NCBI GenBank assembly: GCA_001873075.1
Contig: MNYL01000221.1
Coordinates: 1 to 25,705, forward strand
Source of the DNA: Fibrobacteres bacterium CG2_30_45_31
GTDB lineage: Bacteria; Fibrobacterota; Fibrobacteria; Fibrobacterales; Fibrobacteraceae
Length of the DNA stretch: 25,705 bases
Direction of reading: 5' to 3'
The position numbers and the translations under genes are program-made. Below the pieces are notes generated by a model. It worked only from the letters and a program-made list of their open reading frames with translations. It did no database searches and was not told where the DNA came from. Numbering within the stretch: the first letter of the stretch is position 1; the number at the start of each line of letters is the position of its first letter. Of this stretch, positions 1 to 7,768 are shown one piece after another.

Positions 1-98
1 TCATCGCTCCGATCGCTATGGACAAGCAACTTCGCTTCGCAATTCGCGAAGGTGGTCGCACCGTGGGCGCTGGCTCCGTTACCGAAATCATCAAGTAA
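1..98 (+). CDS. tuf: Elongation factor Tu, C-terminal end (partial)
   Basis: Only the last 31 codons are inside the window, read from base 3 to the TAA at 96-98. The peptide contains the EF-Tu C-terminal signature RFAIREGGRTVGAG and ends in TEIIK, typical of beta-barrel domain 3. EF-Tu is the GTPase that delivers aminoacyl-tRNA to the ribosomal A site; its GTP-binding domain lies upstream of the window. Only 9 bases separate it from rpsJ, and its stop codon runs into the rpsJ Shine-Dalgarno sequence, so tuf is probably cotranscribed with the S10 operon. Identity is secure despite the short fragment. Confidence 0.95.
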   Translation, partial: IAPIAMDKQLRFAIREGGRTVGAGSVTEIIK

Positions 99-107
99 GG
101 AATTACC

Positions 108-416
108 ATGGCTGGTGAACGCATTCGTATTCGACTGAAATCCTTTGACCATCGTATGATCGATCGGTCAGCTCAGGATATCGTCAATACTGCAAAAAAT
201 ACTGGGGCTCGCATTGCAGGTCCCATACCACTCCCGACCAAAATACAGAAGTACACGGTTCTTCGTTCTCCTCACGTTGATAAGACGTCTCGTGAACAAT
301 TTGAATCCCGTACCCACAAACGCTTGATTGACATCCTGGATGCCACCCCTCAGACTGTCGACTCTCTCATGAAGCTCGATCTGCCTGCAGGCGTTGAAGT
401 CGAAATTAAGGTGTAA
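108..416 (+). CDS. rpsJ: 30S ribosomal protein S10 (uS10)
   Basis: This 102-residue protein is the normal length for S10. It begins MAGERIRIRLKSFDHRMID and contains the characteristic GPIPLPTKIQKYTVLRSPHV segment. S10 sits in the head of the small subunit and, in studied bacteria, also pairs with NusB in transcription antitermination. The ATG is chosen because AAGGA (97-101), overlapping the tuf stop codon, lies 6 bases upstream. It is the first gene of the classical S10 operon and is followed 5 bases later by rplC. Nothing unusual is seen in the protein. Confidence 0.98.
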   Translation: MAGERIRIRLKSFDHRMIDRSAQDIVNTAKNTGARIAGPIPLPTKIQKYTVLRSPHVDKTSREQFESRTHKRLIDILDATPQTVDSLMKLDLPAGVEVEIKV

Positions 417-421
417 TAACA

Positions 422-1039
422 ATGAACGGTATTCTTGCAAAAAAGCTGGGAATGACCCAAGTGTTCACGGAACAGGGCGAATGCGTCCCTGTGACAGTTC
501 TCGAAGCTGGTCCGTGCGTGGTCGTTTGCCACAAAACTGAAGAGAAGGACGGCTATACCGCGATCCAAATCGGATTTGGCCTTAAAGATGAACGTCGCGC
601 CAATAAGGCGGAGCTCGGTCACTTTAAAAAAGCGGGTCTTGAAGTTCGTGAGTATCTCGCAGAATTTGATGTTGCAGATCTCGAAGCTTGGCCAGTAGGC
701 AAAGAATTCGGTGCAGCGGATTTTGCGGATGCTACCCTTGTGAATGTTTCTGGCATTTCTAAGGGTCACGGATTCTCTGGTACGGTCAAACGTCACCACT
801 TCCATACAGGCCCTCGTGGCCATGGAACTCACAACATCCGTGAACCGGGTGGTTTGTCCGCTCATAGTTATCCTGGCCGCGTTTTCAAAGGAAAGAAAAT
901 GGCGGGTCAGTATGGCAATAAGAAAGTTACCATCAAGAATCTTCAGGTAGTGAAGATCGATGGTGATCGCAATTTGATCTTTGTTCGCGGTGCTGTTCCA
1001 GGCCCGAAGAATGGAGTTATCGTGGTGAGGAAAGGCTAA
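422..1039 (+). CDS. rplC: 50S ribosomal protein L3 (uL3)
   Basis: The 205-residue product starts MNGILAKKLGMTQVF, the standard L3 opening, and carries the core segment PGRVFKGKKMAGQYGNKKVT near the C-terminal third. L3 binds 23S rRNA domain VI early in assembly, and its long loop reaches towards the peptidyl transferase centre. The central extension (HGTHNIREPGGLSAHSYPG) differs from the common HG-PGSIG form at the region where E. coli L3 is glutamine-methylated, so that modification site is probably not conserved. The stop shares its last base with the rplD start (TAATG), indicating translational coupling. Confidence 0.98.
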   Translation: MNGILAKKLGMTQVFTEQGECVPVTVLEAGPCVVVCHKTEEKDGYTAIQIGFGLKDERRANKAELGHFKKAGLEVREYLAEFDVADLEAWPVGKEFGAADFADATLVNVSGISKGHGFSGTVKRHHFHTGPRGHGTHNIREPGGLSAHSYPGRVFKGKKMAGQYGNKKVTIKNLQVVKIDGDRNLIFVRGAVPGPKNGVIVVRKG

Positions 1040-1662
1040 TGGCAAAGGCAAAGCTCTACGCCGCTAGCGGCGATTTTAAGAAAGATATCGAACTCCCTGT
1101 TTTGTTTGACACAGAGATCAACAAGGTTTGCATGTATTTGCACATCAAGGCGATTCTCAATAATCGTCGTCAGGGCACTGCTCAGACCAAGACCAAGTCT
1201 ATGGTGAGTGGTGGTACCACAAAGCCTTGGAAGCAAAAGGGTACTGGTCGCGCTCGTTCTGGTCAGAATACTTCCGCTATCTGGGTTCGCGGTAACAAGG
1301 CCCACGGTCCGAAGTCTCATGACTATTTTGAAAAGGTGAACAAGAAAGTGAAGCGCATTGCGTTCCACTCTGCTCTCACCACTAAGGCCCAGGAAGGCAA
1401 GATTGTCGTGTTTGAAAAGCTCGCTTTTGAGGCTCCTAAGACTAAGGAGTTCCTCGCTATCGTGCAAAAAGCTGGTCTCGAAGAATGTAATGCTCTCGTG
1501 CTAGTGGGTACAACCGATAAGAATCTTGTTCTCTCCTCTGCGAATGTTCCTTGGGTTCGTTGCGCTCGCGTTTGCGATGTGAACACCTATGATCTCGTTC
1601 GCGCAAATAACATTGTGATGTCCCAGGATGCCCTGGGTGAGCTCACTGGAGGTTCCAGGTGA
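1039..1662 (+). CDS. rplD: 50S ribosomal protein L4 (uL4)
   Basis: A 207-residue protein of normal L4 length. The signature is the basic loop KPWKQKGTGRARSGQNTSA (about residues 63-81), which threads into 23S rRNA and lines the exit tunnel; the N- and C-terminal parts form the globular domain. In E. coli L4 also represses its own operon; no leader for that can be judged here because the promoter lies upstream of the window. It overlaps rplC by one base and rplW by four (GTGA). Confidence 0.98.
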   Translation: MAKAKLYAASGDFKKDIELPVLFDTEINKVCMYLHIKAILNNRRQGTAQTKTKSMVSGGTTKPWKQKGTGRARSGQNTSAIWVRGNKAHGPKSHDYFEKVNKKVKRIAFHSALTTKAQEGKIVVFEKLAFEAPKTKEFLAIVQKAGLEECNALVLVGTTDKNLVLSSANVPWVRCARVCDVNTYDLVRANNIVMSQDALGELTGGSR

Positions 1663-1961
1663 AAGAGATTCACGAAATCCTAGTTGAACCCCATATTACG
1701 GAAAGCACTTCCAAAAATATGGTTGATGTTCGCACGGGCATTCGCCAGTATGTCTTCAAGGTTGCAAAAACAGCAACTAAGCCAGAAATTAAGAATGCTA
1801 TCGAAACGCGTTTTAACGTGAAGGTTGATTCTGTTAATACGCTTATTAACCGTGGCAAGATGAAGCGCGTTCGTACAATTGCCGGCAAAAAGTCCAATTG
1901 GAAGAAGGCTTACATCAAGTTGCAGGCCGGCCACAAGATCGCCGAGTTTGAAGGAGTGTAA
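1659..1961 (+). CDS. rplW: 50S ribosomal protein L23 (uL23)
   Basis: This 100-residue protein begins with a GTG codon (GTGAAAGAGATT). The start is supported by GGAGG at 1648-1652, six bases upstream, and by the 4-base GTGA overlap with the rplD stop. Family features are the N-terminal EPHITEST segment, KPEIKNAIETRFNVKVDSVN in the middle, and a basic C-terminal half. L23 lies at the tunnel exit and is the docking site for trigger factor and SRP. Trigger factor itself is encoded later in this window, at 20153. Confidence 0.97.
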   Translation: MKEIHEILVEPHITESTSKNMVDVRTGIRQYVFKVAKTATKPEIKNAIETRFNVKVDSVNTLINRGKMKRVRTIAGKKSNWKKAYIKLQAGHKIAEFEGV

Positions 1962-1963
1962 TC

Positions 1964-2794
1964 ATGGGTCTGAAGAGTTATAGACCACTTACCCCGACCC
2001 TGCGTTTCAAGCAACTGAACGATAGGAAGGACATTACCGCTGACAAGCCGTACAAGCCTCTTACTGAAGGTATTAAGCGCAGTTCTGGCCGTAACAATGG
2101 TGGCGAAATTACTTCTCGTCGTCGTGGCGGCGGTCATAAAAAGTTGTATCGCATTATTGATTTTAAGCGTAACCGTGCGGGTGTTGCCTGCACTGTTGAA
2201 ACCATTGAATATGATCCGAATCGTACGGCTCGTATTGCTCTTGTGAAGTATGCAGATGGCAAGCGCCAGTATATCATTGCCCCAAATGAAATCAAGGTGG
2301 GTGATGTTCTTAATTCTGGTGTTGGCGCTGAATTTCGTCCAGGCAATGCGCTGCCTTTGCGTGATATTCCGCTGAATACTCCGATTCACAACATTGAGAT
2401 GAAACCAGGTAAAGGTGCTCAGCTGGCTCGTTCCGCTGGTGCTTCTGCCGAATTGGTTGCAAAAGACGGAAAACTCTGCCAAGTTCGTTTACCGAGTGGT
2501 GAAGTTCGTTTCATTGCAGAAGAATGTCTTGCTGTTGTAGGTCAGGTTTCTAATATCGATCACATGAACGAAGTTTCTGGTTCTGCTGGTCGTTCCCGCT
2601 GGCTCGGCATTCGTCCGTCTGTCCGTGGTGTAGTAATGAACCCGGTGGATCATCCGCTGGGCGGTGGTGAAGGCCGTACATCTGGTGGCCGCCATCCGTG
2701 CTCTCCTTGGGGTAAAAATTCCAAGGGTGCGAAAACTCGTAACAACAAGCGCACCGATAAGTACATCGTGCGTCGTCGTCAGAAGAGGGCCTAA
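1964..2794 (+). CDS. rplB: 50S ribosomal protein L2 (uL2)
   Basis: The 276-residue product matches L2 along its length: SGRNNGGEITSRRRGGGHKK near residues 41-60, EYDPNRTARIALV near 82-94, and the C-terminal NPVDHPLGGGEGRTSGG block around residues 226-242. His230 in this block is probably the counterpart of the E. coli peptidyl-transferase-proximal histidine. The second histidine of the common DHPHGGGEGR form is leucine here, a change I believe occurs in other phyla. L2 is a primary 23S rRNA binder needed for subunit association. It begins two bases after rplW. Confidence 0.98.
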   Translation: MGLKSYRPLTPTLRFKQLNDRKDITADKPYKPLTEGIKRSSGRNNGGEITSRRRGGGHKKLYRIIDFKRNRAGVACTVETIEYDPNRTARIALVKYADGKRQYIIAPNEIKVGDVLNSGVGAEFRPGNALPLRDIPLNTPIHNIEMKPGKGAQLARSAGASAELVAKDGKLCQVRLPSGEVRFIAEECLAVVGQVSNIDHMNEVSGSAGRSRWLGIRPSVRGVVMNPVDHPLGGGEGRTSGGRHPCSPWGKNSKGAKTRNNKRTDKYIVRRRQKRA

Positions 2795-2797
2795 TTC

Positions 2798-3079
2798 ATG
2801 TCGAGATCCCTTAAGAAAGGTGCGTTCGTGGATTCCCACGTGCTCAGCAAAGCCCAGGCAATGGTTGGTGCAGACAAGAAACAGGCCATCAAAACCTGGT
2901 CTCGTCGTTCTACAATTATTCCTGACATGGTCGGCTTGACCTTTTCCGTCTACAATGGAAAACAGTTCATCCCGGTATATGTGACCGAGAATATGGTCGG
3001 CCACAAGCTTGGAGAATTTTCTCCGACTCGCTTGTTCCGTGGTCACCGTAAGACTGAAACGGCCGGAGGAAAGAAATAA
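2798..3079 (+). CDS. rpsS: 30S ribosomal protein S19 (uS19)
   Basis: A 93-residue protein opening MSRSLKKGAFVDSHVL and containing KTWSRRSTIIPDMVGLTF and the C-terminal GEFSPTRLFRGH motif, all diagnostic of S19. S19 forms a complex with S13 in the head of the small subunit and contacts the A-site finger bridge. AGAGGG upstream of the ATG serves as the ribosome-binding site. Its TAA shares one base with the rplV ATG. Confidence 0.98.
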   Translation: MSRSLKKGAFVDSHVLSKAQAMVGADKKQAIKTWSRRSTIIPDMVGLTFSVYNGKQFIPVYVTENMVGHKLGEFSPTRLFRGHRKTETAGGKK

Positions 3080-3435
3080 TGAAAGCTGTCGCTAAAGTGA
3101 AGAACGTCCGTTATGGAGTTCGTAAACTTCGTCTGGTTACTGATCTCATGCGAGGCAAGTCGGTAGATGAAGCTTTCGCAATGCTCTCAATTCTTCGTAG
3201 CCGTAAGAAAGGCGCAGTCATTGTTGAATGCGCTCTCAAGTCTGCTGTTGCTAATTTCAAACAGAAGTCTCCTGCTGTAGTTGCAACCGAAGAATTGAAA
3301 ATACATGCCATTACCGCTGATGGTTCTACGATCATGAAGCGTATTCGCCCTCGTTCACAGGGCCGTGCGTTTCGTATTGAAAAGCCAATGTCCCACTTGA
3401 CCATTGTCGTTTCTAACGACGCCGATAAGGAGTAA
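3079..3435 (+). CDS. rplV: 50S ribosomal protein L22 (uL22)
   Basis: A 118-residue L22 protein. It shows the family helix VRKLRLVTDLMRGKSVDEA (about residues 14-32), a central KSAVANF segment, and the beta-hairpin region ending RPRSQGRAFRIEKPMSHLTI. That hairpin tip contacts the narrowest part of the exit tunnel and is where some macrolide-resistance changes occur in other bacteria. The N-terminal segment is short and normal. AAGGAG at 3427-3432, within its last codons, is the ribosome-binding site for rpsC. Confidence 0.97.
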   Translation: MKAVAKVKNVRYGVRKLRLVTDLMRGKSVDEAFAMLSILRSRKKGAVIVECALKSAVANFKQKSPAVVATEELKIHAITADGSTIMKRIRPRSQGRAFRIEKPMSHLTIVVSNDADKE

Positions 3436-3438
3436 ACC

Positions 3439-4098
3439 ATGGGTCAGAAAACTCATCCGTATGGTCTTCGCCTTGGAATCATCAAGACTTGGCAGTCCAA
3501 GTGGTATGCTGAAGACAAATTTGCAGAACTTCTTTATGAAGATATCGTTCTTCGCCGCTATTTGATGAAACGTTTTGAGCACGCTTCCCTGTCTAGGGTT
3601 GGTATCGAACGTACGGTAAAGAAAGTTAACGTCAATCTTTTTACTGCCCGTCCCGGTGTTGTTATCGGCAAAAAGGGCGAAGAGCTGGAACGTCTTAAAG
3701 GCGAACTCCAATTTCTTACTGGTAAAGAAATTTACATCAGTGTTCATGAAATCAAACGTCCTGAAACAGATTCCAAGTTGGTAGCTGAAAATATTGCTCG
3801 CCAATTGGAGAAACGAGTTTCTTTCCGTCGCGCTATGAAGCGTGCTATCCAGAGCGCAATGCGTATGGGTGTGGAAGGAATCAAGATTCAATGTGGTGGT
3901 CGTTTGGGTGGTGCAGAAATCGCTCGCGTTGAAAAGTATGCTGAAGGTCGCGTACCGCTTCATACACTTCGCGCTGATATCGATTATGCTACAGCAATCG
4001 CCAAGACTATGTATGGCACCATTGGTATTAAGGTGTGGATAATGCATGGCGAAAAAATTGGCAAGGACGTCCTGTCCGAAAATAAGAGAGAGAAGTAA
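3439..4098 (+). CDS. rpsC: 30S ribosomal protein S3 (uS3)
   Basis: The 219-residue product begins MGQKTHPYGLRLGI. It has a type II KH RNA-binding domain with the GKKG loop at residues 77-80, followed by the C-terminal S3 domain (GVEGIKIQCGGRLGGAEIAR and YGTIGIKVWI). S3 sits at the mRNA entry tunnel and contributes to mRNA unwinding. It is somewhat shorter at the C-terminus than E. coli S3, within normal family variation. It is two bases upstream of rplP. Confidence 0.98.
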   Translation: MGQKTHPYGLRLGIIKTWQSKWYAEDKFAELLYEDIVLRRYLMKRFEHASLSRVGIERTVKKVNVNLFTARPGVVIGKKGEELERLKGELQFLTGKEIYISVHEIKRPETDSKLVAENIARQLEKRVSFRRAMKRAIQSAMRMGVEGIKIQCGGRLGGAEIARVEKYAEGRVPLHTLRADIDYATAIAKTMYGTIGIKVWIMHGEKIGKDVLSENKREK

Positions 4099-4100
4099 TC

Positions 4101-4514
4101 ATGCTGAGTCCTAAAAGAACAAAACACCGCAAAGTGATGAAAGGCCGTATGAGTGGCTGCGCAACAAGTGGCAACACTGTGGCTTTTGGTGATTTCGGCC
4201 TTCAGGCTCTCGAACGTTGCTGGCTTACAGCACGTCAGATCGAGGCTGCTCGTATTGCTATGACCCGTAAAATCAAACGTGGTGGTCGCATTTGGATTCG
4301 TGTATTCCCAGACAAACCAATTACTCGCCATCCTGCAGAAGCTCGTATGGGTAAGGGTAAGGGAAGTGTTGAATTCTGGGCGGCCGTAGTCCTCCCGGGT
4401 CGTATACTTTTCGAAATGGGCGGCGTTGAACGTGAACTTGCAATGGAAGCTCTCCATGTTGCAGCACAGAAATTGCCGATTAAAGTAAAAATCATTGAGG
4501 CTTCGGAGATCTAA
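4101..4514 (+). CDS. rplP: 50S ribosomal protein L16 (uL16)
   Basis: A 137-residue protein starting MLSPKRTKHRKVMKGRMSG, the classical L16 N-terminus, with ITRHPAEARMGKGKGSVEFW (about residues 74-93) and a FEMGGV segment. L16 binds late in assembly and positions A-site tRNA near the peptidyl transferase centre. The arginine in the RMGKGKG region that is hydroxylated in some bacteria is present. The stop overlaps the rpmC start by one base. Confidence 0.98.
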   Translation: MLSPKRTKHRKVMKGRMSGCATSGNTVAFGDFGLQALERCWLTARQIEAARIAMTRKIKRGGRIWIRVFPDKPITRHPAEARMGKGKGSVEFWAAVVLPGRILFEMGGVERELAMEALHVAAQKLPIKVKIIEASEI

Positions 4515-4705
4515 TGAAAGCGCGAGAACTTAAGGAATTGAGTAACGAACAGCTTCAAGAAAAGCTCGCTCAGCTGAGTTTGGATCTGTTCAATAACCGG
4601 TTCATTGCGAAAACCGGTAGCCTGGAAAAACCCTCTGCGATGCGCAATACCCGTAAGGATATTGCACGTGTCAAGACCATCCTCACTGAAAGGGCCAAGG
4701 CGTAA
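4514..4705 (+). CDS. rpmC: 50S ribosomal protein L29 (uL29)
   Basis: A 63-residue protein, the usual size for L29, predicted as an alpha-helical hairpin. Family features are MKARELKELSNEQLQEKL at the N-terminus and the MRNTRKDIARVKTILTER segment near the C-terminus. L29 lies beside L23 at the tunnel exit. The gene is coupled to rplP by TAATG; an 18-base spacer containing AGGAG (4713-4717) separates it from rpsQ. Confidence 0.96.
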   Translation: MKARELKELSNEQLQEKLAQLSLDLFNNRFIAKTGSLEKPSAMRNTRKDIARVKTILTERAKA

Positions 4706-4723
4706 GCCGGGCAGGAGCAGGAA

Positions 4724-4984
4724 ATGGAAATGGAAAGAAACTCTCGCAAAGTTAGACAAGGTATCGTCTCATCTGATGCTATGGATAAGACGATTACGGT
4801 TGTGGTTGAGAACCGCAAACGTCATCCCATGTATAACAAGATTATGACTACTACAAAAAAACTGAAGGCTCATGATGAAAAAAATGAAGCTGCTGAAGGT
4901 GATTTGGTAGAAATCATGGAAACCCGCCCTCTGTCTGCAACTAAACGTTGGCGTTTGGTGCGGATTGTGGAAAAGAAGAAATAA
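4724..4984 (+). CDS. rpsQ: 30S ribosomal protein S17 (uS17)
   Basis: An 86-residue S17 with the OB-fold signature QGIVSSDAMDKTITVVVENR, the HPMYNKI segment and the C-terminal ETRPLSATKRWRLVRIVEKK. S17 is a primary binder of 16S rRNA helix 11. Two in-frame ATG codons lie at 4724 and 4730; the first is chosen because AGGAG at 4713-4717 is 6 bases from it and 12 from the second. The sequence is rich in lysine near the end, as usual. Confidence 0.97.
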   Translation: MEMERNSRKVRQGIVSSDAMDKTITVVVENRKRHPMYNKIMTTTKKLKAHDEKNEAAEGDLVEIMETRPLSATKRWRLVRIVEKKK

Positions 4985-5005
4985 TCTCTTTGGAGTAAGG
5001 CGAAT

Positions 5006-5374
5006 ATGATTCAAGAAGAAACAAGACTTGTTGTGGCCGACAATAGCGGTGCCAAGGAAGTCGCCTGCATCCGAGTTTTGGGTGGAACTAACCGTCGCTA
5101 TGCAAGCATCGGTGATGTCATTAAGGTGGCAGTTAAAACTGCTATCCCCCAGAGCAAGGTAAAGAAAGGCTCTGTCGCAGATGCTGTTGTTGTCCGTACG
5201 CGCAAAGAAGTTGGTCGTAAGGATGGCACACTTATCCGTTTTTCGGATAATGCAGTGGTTCTCGTCACTAAGGATGGAGAACCGCGTGGAACACGTATTT
5301 TTGGGCCCGTAGCTCGTGAGTTGCGTGAAAAGAAATACATGAAGATCATCTCTTTGGCCCCTGAGGTGCTCTAA
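5006..5374 (+). CDS. rplN: 50S ribosomal protein L14 (uL14)
   Basis: A 122-residue L14, exactly the usual length. It begins MIQEETRLVVADNSGAKE and includes VRTRKEVGRKDGTLIRFSDN (about residues 68-87) and GTRIFGPVARELRE. L14 forms part of the inter-subunit bridge with 16S rRNA and is the binding site for the silencing factor RsfS in studied bacteria. TTTGGAG upstream gives the ribosome-binding site in a 21-base spacer, one of the longer gaps of this operon. The stop overlaps the rplX ATG by one base. Confidence 0.98.
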   Translation: MIQEETRLVVADNSGAKEVACIRVLGGTNRRYASIGDVIKVAVKTAIPQSKVKKGSVADAVVVRTRKEVGRKDGTLIRFSDNAVVLVTKDGEPRGTRIFGPVARELREKKYMKIISLAPEVL

Positions 5375-5679
5375 TGTCAAATATTAAGAAGAACGATAAC
5401 GTTATGGTTATTGCCGGTGCCTCCAAAGGCAAGCCCGGTACCGTAGTTAGCGTGGATCCCAAGAAAGGTCGTGTGATCGTCTCTGGTGTCAACGTTCGCA
5501 AACGTCATGAGAAGCCTAGTCGCACGAATCAGACTGGTGGGATTATTGAAAAAGAAATGCCCATTGCTATTTCGAACGTAATGCTTCTTGAAGGCAATGT
5601 TCCAGTTCGTACCCGTCGCACTCGTGAAGCTGGCAAGGCCAGTGTTCGCGTCAGTGTTAAGACTGGCAAGGCTCTGTGA
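5374..5679 (+). CDS. rplX: 50S ribosomal protein L24 (uL24)
   Basis: A 101-residue protein with an N-terminal KOW motif (KKNDNVMVIAGASKGKPGTV, residues 4-23) followed by SGVNVRKRHEKPSRTNQTGG, typical of L24. L24 is one of the two assembly-initiating proteins of the large subunit. It is coupled to rplN by TAATG. Its TGA stop at 5677-5679 is embedded in TGAGGAT, which serves as the ribosome-binding site of rplE. Confidence 0.97.
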   Translation: MSNIKKNDNVMVIAGASKGKPGTVVSVDPKKGRVIVSGVNVRKRHEKPSRTNQTGGIIEKEMPIAISNVMLLEGNVPVRTRRTREAGKASVRVSVKTGKAL

Positions 5680-5687
5680 GGATACCG

Positions 5688-6242
5688 ATGAGCACAATGA
5701 AAAAAGAAATTTATCAGAAAACTGTGGTTCCGGCACTTCAGCAACAATTTGGTTACAAAAATGTAATGCAGATTCCTCGCTTGCAGAAGATCGTCATCAA
5801 CATGGGTGTTGGCGAAGCTGCTTCCAATCGCAAAGTCCTTGACGAAGCGGTAGAAATTCTCAGTGCTGTTACGGGTCAAAAACCTATTGTAACTAAAGCA
5901 TCCTTGGATATCTCCAATTTCAAACTCCGGAAAGGTATTGGTATCGGTGCGAAGGTTACTCTTCATGGTGATAACATGTGGGATTTCCTTTATCGATTCA
6001 TCAATATTTCCCTCCCTCGCGTACGAGACTTTCGTGGCCTTCCGCGTCGCGGCTTTGATGGTCGTGGGAATTATACCCTTGGCATTAAGGAACAAACTAT
6101 CTTTGTCGAAATTGACATTGAAAAGATTTCACAGACTCTCGGTATGGACATTTCCTTCGTGACTTCCGCAAAAACGGATGATGAAGGTCGTGCTCTTCTT
6201 GAAGGTCTTGGATTCCCATTCAGGAAGCAGGAAGTAAGGTAA
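5688..6242 (+). CDS. rplE: 50S ribosomal protein L5 (uL5)
   Basis: The 184-residue product from the ATG at 5688 begins MSTMKKEIYQKTVVPAL. It contains PRLQKIVINMGVGEA and the central RVRDFRGLPRRGFDGRGNYT segment diagnostic of L5. L5 binds 5S rRNA and forms a bridge to the small-subunit head. An in-frame GTG at 5676 would overlap the rplX stop, but GAGG at 5678-5681 sits 6 bases before 5688, so the ATG is preferred. A third candidate ATG at 5697 cannot be excluded. Confidence 0.95.
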   Translation: MSTMKKEIYQKTVVPALQQQFGYKNVMQIPRLQKIVINMGVGEAASNRKVLDEAVEILSAVTGQKPIVTKASLDISNFKLRKGIGIGAKVTLHGDNMWDFLYRFINISLPRVRDFRGLPRRGFDGRGNYTLGIKEQTIFVEIDIEKISQTLGMDISFVTSAKTDDEGRALLEGLGFPFRKQEVR

Positions 6243-6246
6243 TACC

Positions 6247-6432
6247 ATGGCAAGCAGAAGAATGATTGAAAAGTGCAAGCGCACCCCGAAGTATACAGTT
6301 CGCGGGTATAATCGCTGCAAGCGTTGCGGTAGGCCGCACGCCTTTATGCGCCGCTTTGGCCTGTGCCGTATTTGCTTTCGCGAAATGGCACTTGCTGGCG
6401 AAATTCCCGGTATCACTAAGTCGTCCTGGTAA
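6247..6432 (+). CDS. rpsN: 30S ribosomal protein S14, zinc-binding type (uS14)
   Basis: A 61-residue S14 of the short, zinc-binding form. Cys24, Cys27, Cys40 and Cys43 form the C-x2-C...C-x2-C ribbon (RCKRCGRPHAF and LCRICFREMA), and the protein ends GITKSSW like other type Z members. S14 is a late-binding protein of the small-subunit head. The longer zinc-free paralogue is not encoded in this window. The stop TAA runs directly into GGAG (6433-6436), the rpsH ribosome-binding site. Confidence 0.98.
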   Translation: MASRRMIEKCKRTPKYTVRGYNRCKRCGRPHAFMRRFGLCRICFREMALAGEIPGITKSSW

Positions 6433-6444
6433 GGAGTAGCAGAA

Positions 6445-6840
6445 ATGGCAATGACAGATTCTATCGCCGATATGCTCACCCGCATCCGCAATGCAGTTGC
6501 AGCGAAGATGCCCGTGGTGGACATTCCTGCCAGCAATCAAAAGCGTGAAATTGCGCGTGTGCTGCAGGAAAAAGGTTTCATCAAGAAGTTCGTTGTGGTT
6601 GAAGATGGTAAGCAGGGTATCCTGAAAGTCCTTCTTCGTTACACAGACGGAGTTCCTGCAATTCAAGGCATCCAGCGCGTTAGCCGCCCGGGTTTGCGTC
6701 ACTATGTTGACACCGCAAAACTCCCTCGTGTGCGTAACGGACTCGGTTATGCTATTATCTCCACTTCTCAAGGAGTGATGACTGATCACGAAGCTCGCCA
6801 GCAAAAGGTGGGCGGTGAAGTCATCGCAAAGGTCTGGTGA
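6445..6840 (+). CDS. rpsH: 30S ribosomal protein S8 (uS8)
   Basis: A 131-residue S8 starting MAMTDSIADMLTRIRNAV, with the C-terminal GLGYAIISTSQGVMTDHEAR signature. S8 binds the central domain of 16S rRNA and in E. coli represses the spc operon; whether that regulation exists here cannot be judged from sequence. The TGA stop at 6838-6840 overlaps the GAGG (6839-6842) that serves rplF. Confidence 0.98.
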   Translation: MAMTDSIADMLTRIRNAVAAKMPVVDIPASNQKREIARVLQEKGFIKKFVVVEDGKQGILKVLLRYTDGVPAIQGIQRVSRPGLRHYVDTAKLPRVRNGLGYAIISTSQGVMTDHEARQQKVGGEVIAKVW

Positions 6841-6847
6841 GGTAACC

Positions 6848-7387
6848 ATGTCTCGTATTGGAAAAGCTATTATATCAATCCCTGCCGGTGTTAAGCTGGT
6901 GATCAATGGTCAGAGCATTCAAGTGGAAGGCCCTCTCGGGAAGCTTGCTGCAGATGTTCATGAACTTATCAAGATTAAGCAAGAAGGAGCGACGCTCTCT
7001 TTTGAACGTCCTGACGACTTGAAGTTTTCTCGTGCCATTCACGGTACTACTCGCGCTCTCGTCGCGAATATGGTGGAAGGTGTCACGAAGGGTTTCCAGA
7101 AGAAATTGGAAATCGTAGGCGTTGGTTATCGTGTGGAACAGAAAGGTAAAGACCTGAATCTGGTCTTGGGTTTCTCCCATCCGGTAATCTTTAAGGCCCC
7201 AGAAGGCGTGATTCTTACTGCTATCGACCCGCTCAAGATTGCGATCAAGGGCATTGATAAGCAAAAAGTGGGTCAGGCTGCTGCTGAGATTCGCAAGTAT
7301 CGTCGTCCTGAACCATATAAGGGTAAGGGCATTAAGTACGAAGGTGAAATTGTCCGGCGCAAGCAGGGCAAGAAGACAGGTAAATAA
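6848..7387 (+). CDS. rplF: 50S ribosomal protein L6 (uL6)
   Basis: From the ATG at 6848 the product is 179 residues, close to the usual L6 length, and begins MSRIGKAIISIPAGVKL. The C-terminal domain includes the RRPEPYKGKGIKYEGE signature. L6 has two similar domains and binds near the GTPase-associated centre and the sarcin-ricin loop. The reading frame is open upstream to 6815, inside rpsH, but GAGG at 6839-6842 is 5 bases before 6848 and family alignment supports that start. Confidence 0.97.
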   Translation: MSRIGKAIISIPAGVKLVINGQSIQVEGPLGKLAADVHELIKIKQEGATLSFERPDDLKFSRAIHGTTRALVANMVEGVTKGFQKKLEIVGVGYRVEQKGKDLNLVLGFSHPVIFKAPEGVILTAIDPLKIAIKGIDKQKVGQAAAEIRKYRRPEPYKGKGIKYEGEIVRRKQGKKTGK

Positions 7388-7396
7388 GGTACGGTT

Positions 7397-7768
7397 ATGA
7401 CTGCTATTGCAAAAAAAAGAATTCAGTCTCGCATTGCGCGGCATGAGCGCGTTCGTAGGTCTGTCAAGGGTACCCCCGAACGTCCTCGTTTGACCGTTCG
7501 TCGCACTCTTGTCAATATGATCGCTCAGATTATTAATGACAAGGATAATAAGTCCTTGGTTCAGGTTTCTACCGCTTCTAAGGAATTCCAACAGAAGTTT
7601 GGTGAACTGACTAAAACAGAACAGAGCCGCAAGCTCGGATCTCTCATTGCCGACGCAGCCAAGTCCAAGGGTATTGATGCCGTGGTCTTTGATCGCGGTG
7701 GTTACATCTATCACGGCCGCGTCCAGGCCCTCGCTGAGGGTGCTCGTGAAAGCGGACTCCAATTCTAA
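7397..7768 (+). CDS. rplR: 50S ribosomal protein L18 (uL18)
   Basis: A 123-residue L18 with the RIARHERVRRSVKGTPERPR segment near the N-terminus (about residues 12-31) and the C-terminal FDRGGYIYHGRVQALAEGAR signature. L18 binds 5S rRNA together with L5. The stop TAA at 7766-7768 overlaps TAAGAGG, the ribosome-binding site of rpsE. Confidence 0.97.
   Translation: MTAIAKKRIQSRIARHERVRRSVKGTPERPRLTVRRTLVNMIAQIINDKDNKSLVQVSTASKEFQQKFGELTKTEQSRKLGSLIADAAKSKGIDAVVFDRGGYIYHGRVQALAEGARESGLQF

Noticed and set aside
2650..2680. DHPLGGGEGR instead of DHPHGGGEGR in L2.
   Set aside because: The first histidine is retained, and to my knowledge the second position varies among bacterial phyla.
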